NCBI GenBank assembly: GCA_949987565.1
Contig: OX465105.1
Coordinates: 24,189,474 to 24,253,473, forward strand
Length of the DNA: 64,000 bases
Reading direction: 5' to 3'
Source of the DNA: Luidia sarsii
Lineage: Eukaryota; Echinodermata; Asteroidea; Paxillosida; Luidiidae
Part shown: positions 23,001 through 32,000 of the stretch, one piece after another
Layout: each line of letters starts with the position of its first letter
Numbering within the stretch: position 1 is the stretch's first letter
The notes under the pieces: model-generated
What the model saw: the letters and a program-made list of their open reading frames with translations, nothing else
Told to the model about the DNA's origin: nothing
Database searches by the model: none
Position numbers and translations under genes: made by a program

Positions 23001-26000
23001 AGACCCTCCACGCCTCCTTGAGGTCATAGCCCTGCCGCCGGACCTCGCTCATGAAGGAGTAGGTTGGGATGGCTCCTGAGGTGTAGGCAAGAAACAAGGG
23101 ATGAATTCAACGTCAGGGTTTCTGCCGGTTAAAGCCCCTGCACAACATTGGTCGAGGTCAAAGAATAGCATCCATACGTTGTCTGAACCAACACATGCAT
23201 GAAATAGCACACCTGTGAACATTTCAGCTCAATACGCCAACCGCGTCTCGAGAAAATCGTGAAAACCGCTTCATTTGTTTCACGAGAATGCAGCATTCAA
23301 TGCTGTACTGTTCTGAAAAATAGTTTAGATCTCGGTGAGACGTAAATTGTTTCTTTTATTCTTTTCTCGTGTTGTGTAGGGGCTTTATACTTTTGATGGG
23401 CCACCTCAGATATTTGTCTCCAACAACTTGCCACCTCAGGGTGGCAAAAATCACGCTTGAAAAAAATCCACTCAAATACAACAGCCCCTTAGTATGTAAA
23501 AGGCTGTTGAGAATGTTTGCATGCACATTACTGTATGTTTCTACATGAACAAGCACCCCAGGGTTTCCCCTGCATATTAAAACGGTTAATTTGAGTTTTG
23601 GTTGAGAGTGCACTTTTTACAAAAGTGCATCGTTGCAATCACTGCACACGACTCAGGTTCGAATCCCGCCCGCGCCCTCCCGACTGAACTCACCGGTGGA
23701 CTGCAGCAGTCCGGTGCCAGGCATCCCGCCGCCGCCGCCGCCGCCGTCGTCGTGGTGAGCCTGATCAAAGCACCAGGCGTGGAAGGCAAAGGCAAAGACG
23801 TCCTCCAGCTTGCTGGGCGGAGCGACGGCCGCCGTCAGCCGTCCCAACCAGTCCTGGCACTGCTCGTTGGTGGCAAACTTGCACCTGCGGGCGTAAAAGC
23901 GCAGCGGGACGCATCAGGGCGCAACTCAACGGATCGCACACTCGCACCTGTTGTGACAAAATGAGTTTTGGGGGGCGGTTCGTCCTTCCTCTTGGGAAGA
24001 GGACCATCTTCACCTAGTCATTTGTCCATTGGGCAAATGAAGGCATGAGAACAGCAGTGCATTCGGATTACATCAACAGCACCGGAATTGGAGTCAACTT
24101 AGACTTGTGCAAGTTTGAAATAAAAATAACCACAAGAATTTGTTTTGGTGACAACACAACTTGTTGGAAACTGCTCGCTGCATAGAACGCCCCCCTATTA
24201 AAAAAAAAGAAACCTCAGCCCATTAGATTTTGCTCCAAACGGGATCTTTCCTCAAAGACAGGGAAAAACAGGTGCATGGAAATGACATGATTTGTTGTGA
24301 CCGTGCCCATTGGAGGTCATTCCAGTCATTGAGCGATTGGACACGTCTTTGTATGAATCTATGATTCGTTGATATGGGATATTGCTGGCATTGTTTCTCT
24401 TTCAGGGGTGGGGGAGGGGAGAGGGAGGGGGAGAGTGGCAGGGGAGAGGGAGGGGGAGAGGGAGAGAGGGAGGGGAGTGTGAGAGGGAGGTGAGGGGAGA
24501 AGGAGGGGAGAGGGAGGGAGGGGAGGGGAGAGGGAGAGGGAGGGGAGAGGGAGGGGAGTGGGAGAGGGAGGGGAGCGGGAGAGGGAGGGGAGTGTGGGAG
24601 GGGAGTTTGAGAGGAAGGTGAGGGTGAGAGGGAGGGGAGGGGAGAGGGAGAGGGAGGGGAGGGGAGGGGAGGGGAGGGGAGGGGAGGGGAGGGGAGGGGA
24701 GGGGAGGGGAGGGGAGGGGAGGGGAGGGGAGGGGAGGGGAGGGGAGGGGAGGGGAGGGGAGGGGAGGGGAGGGGAGGGGAGGGGAGGGGAGGGGAGGGGA
24801 GGGGAGGGGAGGGGAGGGGAGGGGAGGGGAGGGGAGGGGAGGGGAGGGGAGGGGAGGGGAGGGGAGGGGAGGGGAGGGGAGGGGAGGGGAGGGGAGGGGA
24901 GGGGAGGGGAGGGGAGGGGAGGGGAGGGGAGGGGAGGGGAGGGGAGGGGAGGGGAGGGGAGGGGAGGGGAGGGGAGGGGAGGGGGAGAGGGAGAGGGAGA
25001 GGGAGGGGGAGAGGGAGGGGGAGAGGGAGGGGAGGGGAGGGGAGGGGAGAGGGAGGGGAGGGGGAGAGGGAGGGGAGAGGGAGGGGAGGGGGAGAGGGAG
25101 GGGAGAGGGGAGAGGGAGAGGGAGGGGAGAGGGAGAGGAGGGGGAGAAGAGGGGAGAGGGAAGGGGGAGGGGAGGGAGAAGGTTGAGGGTGAAGGGGGAA
25201 GGGGGAAGGGGGAAGGAAGTAGGGGAATTCGGACAGGTTGTATAGAGAAGGGAGAGAGAGGGGGCGTGGAGTTTACTCTGTAGTCAGTGAGTCTATCCCT
25301 CAATCAAATACTTCCATGTACGAGAGCCCGGGTGAAGGACAGACTCTATTTCCTCTCTGCCTGGAGTCCAGCAATGTTCAGAGATGATAAGCACTAGACA
25401 GGACTCAAATGTACATGTGCTACAATGAGAAGGAGTCTACGTGATCCCAATCCCCTGCCCTACACATTCAACAAGAGGAACCGGCGACATCTGATATGTG
25501 CATTGACATTTGTGTGCAAAGACCCAGCACGCAATTTAAAGATTTTTCCTTTTGGGCATATAGCTATTCCTCTGCTTCTCACTAAAAAAAAGGGAGGGTT
25601 GAAAAATGGCACAGAAAACATTTACTGGACCAGGATTTGAACCCGAGATCTCTGGTGTAAAACCATTTTTCAAGTCAGTTTTTCATTTGTTTGACTGGGG
25701 GGGGGGGGAGAAATAGTTCAAAAAGTTGTTATTTTTCCTTTACTTGCTTGATTGAAAAATAAGTTTTTCCTTCATTTGTTTGACTGGTGCCCCAGCCCGA
25801 CAAAGACTATAGTTATATGGGAAGGCCACCATCTAAGAGCTGGACAGTTCAGATGATAAGAGAATTAGTTCGCAAAACCAGAGGTCTCAGGTTCAAGTCT
25901 TGGTCTCGTCAATGTTTTCTTTGCCATTTTTTTTGTTCAAAACTCAAAAGTAAGTTTTTTCGTTATTTGCCTGATTTAAAAAAAAGAAAAAAAGTCTAGA

Positions 26001-29000
26001 ATGCAGTTGGGTTGTATGGCCAGTCTTCGCATAAATACCTCAATACAAATGACTTGAAACTCCATTTGTGTGAAGCAAATCCAATCTACATGTATCCTAC
26101 CAAAAAGCCCATGGAATGGTGCACATACATGTACACATGTACACGTAACCGTCCATGCTGCACACTGCCGGCTATGCTAACTATTGTACTGAGAGAAGTG
26201 AAACTCATATCAACTCTCTGAGGAAATGGATTCCCTCAAATTGTGGTGAGGATTTGTCCACATGCGTGCACGCGGTGCCCCAGCATGCCTCGTCCGATGC
26301 CCTGCCCCATTAACATGTTCACAACTGAACTGACACAGCAGAATGAAAGAACAGGAAGCTCCTGCATGTACATTATACATGTACATCCGCACGGCAAAAC
26401 TTCCTGCCCGACTGGACTCATATACACGTACAGACACACGTGCATGTCTTTGCATACATGTAGGTCAGCAATGGTACCTGGATTTGAGTCTTTGACTATG
26501 TACTGAATTATTGTGCACTTGTGATTGATTGTGGTTTGAATCTCTTGCATAGTTGTCCTTGTTTGCTTATTTTCTGTTTGTTTGTCTGTCTGTTTGTTTG
26601 TTGTTTGTATGGCCTCTTCTTTTGTTTTAATGTATCTTGGTTCTATGAATGATATCCATTATTTATTTAACTATTTCATTGTAAATTAATTTATCAAATT
26701 AGTGTTTTATTTACTTATATATATATATCTCCCTGTAACTGGCATTTTGTTTGCCCTTGGATGAGATTAATAAATAAGAAAAATAAGAAATAAGAACCAC
26801 CAGACCTGGAAGTCCAACAGCTGGAGCTAGCATTCCTGGCTGTGGGGGCCAGAGGTCGATTTCATCAAACCCGTTTGTAACTCAAGATCAATTGCAAGAC
26901 GATGAGCGATGCTCAAAAACCACATGGGCAAATATCAACTTGCACGCACAACGGGCAATTAATCGCAAGTTGAGTTACGATGCATCGTAAGGCTTTGTGA
27001 AGACCAACCCAGGCATACGTGTACGTGTACTTTCAGCGTGCACATCATTGCTGGGCTGACACACCCTTGTTAGCGAGCACAGTCTACAGAATCACTCTCA
27101 GCAATGTTAACATTCAATTTTTTACCATTCAGCCTCTGAGGGAGTTCCTGGTTGGACCAACAATGTCAGGCCCTCCACATTTTTAGGAATGTTTAGTTGC
27201 CAGGGTCTGATCTGATCAGTAAAGCCTAATCATGTACATGAAAGGACTGGTGGTTTAAGTATACATGTACACCTGATGTTTTCACGCTAGAGCGAACCTT
27301 TCCTCAATGTTTACGCTGTTGGGAAATCGTTCAAGGTTTTCTCTTGGCAAAGAAGGAAGTAGTCCAGGTAAAAAAATAAAATGTGTATATTCGCACTCAG
27401 TTTGACCCCACATTAACGAATGACTGTGCCAACTCAGAAGCAGATGTGGGTAGCTTTTCGGCGGACGAAACCGTTCCAGAGATACAGAGTGGCAATTTTG
27501 CTTGGTTTTTGACTTGGTGTGTGTGTGTGTGTTCTCACACAGTGGACTGGCAGAACAAAATTGTAAGCAGGGGACCATGCTTAGGCCTTAGGAGCACACG
27601 TGGTAGAATGAACTGTGCTACTGTAGTCCAGAACGGTGCACATAATGGTTTCAGGCATGGAGGGCATACAGACATTTGTGCATGTCATAAAGCAGGGAAG
27701 ATCCTGGCAGTACATGTATGTGCACAGTGCTCCCTCACAGCCAATACAGCCTGCACAAGCAATAACCACCGTGACCTTTCTGACCCCCATGGGCTTGCTT
27801 TGCTTTGGGAGTACAGTGCAAGAGTTGATTTCCGGGTCCCTGTACATGTACACCCATTTCCACGGGACAGATCAGTTCCCTTCTCTCGATATAAAGCAGA
27901 GTGTGCCCTTCATCGATGCGAGGTTGCCCTTTTCCGCGGATCCATTGTGAGATTTGAATATTACTTTGCTTCAATTGCCACAAGTATCTGAATGCGCTGC
28001 AATGAGAAAGAGGGCTACTCTGTAAAGCAACAAAATAGCACTCCTCTCACAATTCATATAAATATAAACTATTCATGCGTATCTGAAAATAGTCACATAT
28101 TGGTAAGGCCACGTAAAAAAAAATTTAGTTTCTCATCCTAACTTCTTGAAAAATGGAGGATTCAGGCACTTTTTGGTTTTTCCAAAACAATTTTTTTCTC
28201 TAAACTAAAGACGGGTATGATATGATACGTAGGATGTGCATGTGCGAGGTTCAAAAATTGTCTTTTTTTATTTTTTTTTATTTTTTATTACCAGGTATGA
28301 GGCAGCAAAAAAAAAACACGATGCGGGTGGGTATGAGAAACTATTTTTTTTGTTTTACTTGGCCTAATAAGTACAAGTACCACACTCTTTGGGACTTGAC
28401 TTATGACTATGGCCTCCTGTATTTTCAACACTTGAGCCCTGTTTAACCAATTCGCACCTGGCCATGTTTCAGTGCCCATGACAGCCACACAAGGCTTTTT
28501 GAAAGATCTGCCATTTTCAAAACTCGGGCACAATAACTACAAGTCTGTAAAACAAATCAATTATTAGAGTACACTATGTGTTTCAAGCGAGTCAAAACTA
28601 GGACAATCAGACATCTGTGTGGCTTTTGTCGGGCTACATATTGTTTTGCGGTAGGCCGGAAAGAGCTTTTGTTTAGAACTTGGACAATAGTGGTGCCTGG
28701 ATTCGTGGGGGCCCCCGGAGATGGCGCTCAGAATTTGAGGGTTCCCGGCGCGAAACAATTAAAGGGTTGGTATTTTTGTCAGCGCGGGGAGGAGGGAGGC
28801 GGTCTCTCCCTGCTTACCTGTACGTCTTGCCGTCCTTGCACAGGATGACCAGGTAGAACATGTCCCTGCACTCCACCGACTCGATCTGCATCACCGGAAC
28901 CTGGACAGGGATGGGGAAGGAATGAAACACTAGGAGTACTGGGAGGATGAGATGCACAGGCACTGCGACGATGACACCAAGCTGGCCTATTTCTGGATCA

Positions 29001-32000
29001 ATTACATACACTAGGTGCGGCAGCAAATTAGACGAGCGACACATATTCAGTAACCGTGCACAGCGCATGTGTGTTGTCAAGGCACTGTACAGGCTGACAT
29101 AACCGGATGTGTTTTTTGGGTTTTTTTTTTTACCGAGTCGCGTCTTGACGAGCGGCGAATTTCCACTCGACTAATCGGGTTGGGTTAAAGTTGCCTGGGG
29201 AGGATTTCACAAAGCCTTGCGATGCATCGTAACTCAACGTACGATTGAATGATAACCCGTCGTAACTTTTTCATGGGTCGCACTGTTTTCGTGCATCTCC
29301 CATCGCCTTGCGATTGATCGTAAGTTACGACTGGGTTTCGTGAAATCGACCACTGGTCACTTTTACTGGGCAGAGGTTGGCCGGAAAAAAAAGTAACCTT
29401 CGGACTCGGTTAAAGAAACCGAGGCGGTCTTTGACTGGGTCGTTATTCTGGATACACTAGGTACGGCAGCAGATCGGGCTGACATCTTTTTATCTCCGAT
29501 TGTCAACTGATTTGACGAGACCAAACAACGTAGAACTCAGCCATTCTGCTTGGCCATCACCCTGAGGGCGATACAGATTGGTACGCGATTTCCTAATCCC
29601 GTACAGGGCACACAATTCTTTGATTAAGTTTCCCCTTCAGAAATTCTACCCTGGTTGCGGTGCAACTAACTAATTTTTTATGAACCAATAGTCCCAATGG
29701 CCATCCACGACTGTCACTACATGTTGATCTTTGCGTGGGACTGCTTGAGCAAAATTGAGCATGCGTCTGCCATTATGGGCACATCTTCATAACCTCTGAT
29801 TCCCCCGATCAAATTTCACAAAATCAACAGCCAGAAGTTTGACTTATGACATTAAACTTGAGTGCCAAAGGCCACACATACAAAAACAGAGGTAGGCCAG
29901 ACGATACTCTGAAGTTAGTGGTCAGGTTGGAAAATCAGAGGAAATTCATGCCTTTACAATTTGGTTCTGAAAAATTTAGGCTTTTTTTTTTAAGATACTG
30001 GCAACCAAAAGATCCATTTTGGTGACCAGAAAAAAGAACATTACTTTTCTAGTCCAACCTGGCAATCCTTCGGAAAAATGTAAGGGGCATGCTCACATTA
30101 TTAGACTTTTACAAATTTGCCGTCAGTATTCAATGATGGTGCACACTTTAATGTTGTTGCTTTAATAGCCACATTGCCTGGAGATACGGAGCACTGGTGA
30201 GGAATACTGATTAAAGAATGATGACCCTAGACGTGTTCAACATCTCCGGTGAAGTTCTTCAGACTTAGTCCAAAATTATGGATGCAACCTTCCGGGCTGG
30301 AAAATCTGACGTCGCCGGTGCCCCCATGAGAGCGGTTATTTCTCAAGTGCATAGATCAACAGTTGGCAGACATGATTTGGACCTTGGCATGCATTGCGTT
30401 CTCTCACATCTATCACACGCACTTGAGGCAGAGGAAAGCATTCAACATACAAACTGACGGAAAATTGCATATCAGAGGTAGAGACAAGGGTCGTGAACCT
30501 CAGTGGGGAAATAAGGGCATGTACAGGTACAGTGTATATGGGCAAACATTACATGATAAAATACCAGTAGTATACATTTCTCCTGGCGGAACGGTCCAAT
30601 TTTCTTCTGAAATTTTGATAAGAAAGTTATGTCAACTTTGCAGACTCAGGCACTCTGCTCACCCCTAACCCCCCCCCCCCAAAAAAAATGCCAGATTTTC
30701 ATGAAACTGACAAAGTGCAGGCATGTACACGTATGCTATTGAATTTCCAGACACATAGATTTTTTTCCTTCAAAATTTGTCAATTTGTCAACAGTTTTGA
30801 GGGCCCGACGTTTCAATCCCAGCAGGGGAATTTCTCAAAGGCAGAATTTCTCACTCTGCCTTCGAGAAAGAGGCTACTGAGAAGGAAACGTCAACTCTGG
30901 ATTTTCGAGATTTGCATTTTGGTATTTTTTAAGTCAGTGGGCAGTTTGCAACATTTTCGGAATTTTGTTTGAGTCAATGTCACTGGCAGAAGTATCGGGG
31001 ATGAATGAAAGAAATGTCAGTGACCTGTGCGTTCATCGTTGACTTGCGCTCAGAATGTTCGGCGGCAGCTACTCACTAGTGACCACAGTGCCTTTATCAA
31101 CAAAATGTGAGACCAATTCCGTAGTCTGGGGGCCGGGATAAACTGTGACCCGATATGTCAGTGCTATGATATTGCTGTGGCTGTCATTTTGTTTATCTAA
31201 TCTGCTGATGAAAACCAGTAAGGTCTGGCTTCCTGAGTCGCGTCCCCGCTTGGACTTTATGTGAGTCGGGAAATTCAACTGAGACAGATGTCAAAGTAAC
31301 TATCACCTAGTTGAGTTTCACCAAAATAAATCCAGTGGCAATGTGGCTTTTAGTCTGTATAAATTGAACCTATTGAAACAGTAATAATACACAGCAATTC
31401 ACTAAGAAAAAAAAATTAAAGCTGAGGAGCTAATAAATAAAATACAGTGTTTCCTTGGAGTGTATTGATTTTTGAAATTTCTCTTGGAATATCTAGTCAG
31501 GAGGGCATACTGTAGCCTGGCATATGGCTTGTACCGGTACGTATATTTTGAATGAAGGCCTAGAAGTCAATATGTGTGGTCATGCGTACGAAATGCTAAC
31601 ATGTTCAAAAGGGTTGGGGCGAAGCCATATTGAAACATTTCAGCTCCCACGACTGCCACGTAGGTTTTTTTTCTTTTTCAATTTTTTTTCAAAGCTCGCT
31701 TAACAATAATTGGGAACAAGAAATACCAGTGAAGTAAATAAAGAGTACACTATGTGTGCAAGTGAGTCAAACCTGACATAATCAGACGCCTGTGTGGCTT
31801 TTATTACGCCCCATATTTTGTAGTCGGCTTTCTTGAACAAAAGTGGAGCCAAGATTTGTACTTGTAGGGCCCCCGGTGATACCGCCAATGCTCTGGATTT
31901 GGCAGAGGGGAGGGGGTTGGGGAGAAGGAGGGCCAGGCGCGAGGCGGTTTCAGAGGGCGCTGTCAGACTTACGTTGACGAAGGACTCCTTGTGGCGGATG

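Noticed and set aside
24359..25303. Frames of 241 and 314 codons with Gly-Glu-Gly-Arg or Pro-Ser-Pro-Leu repeats
   Set aside because: Translation of the GGGGA array, with no unique sequence.
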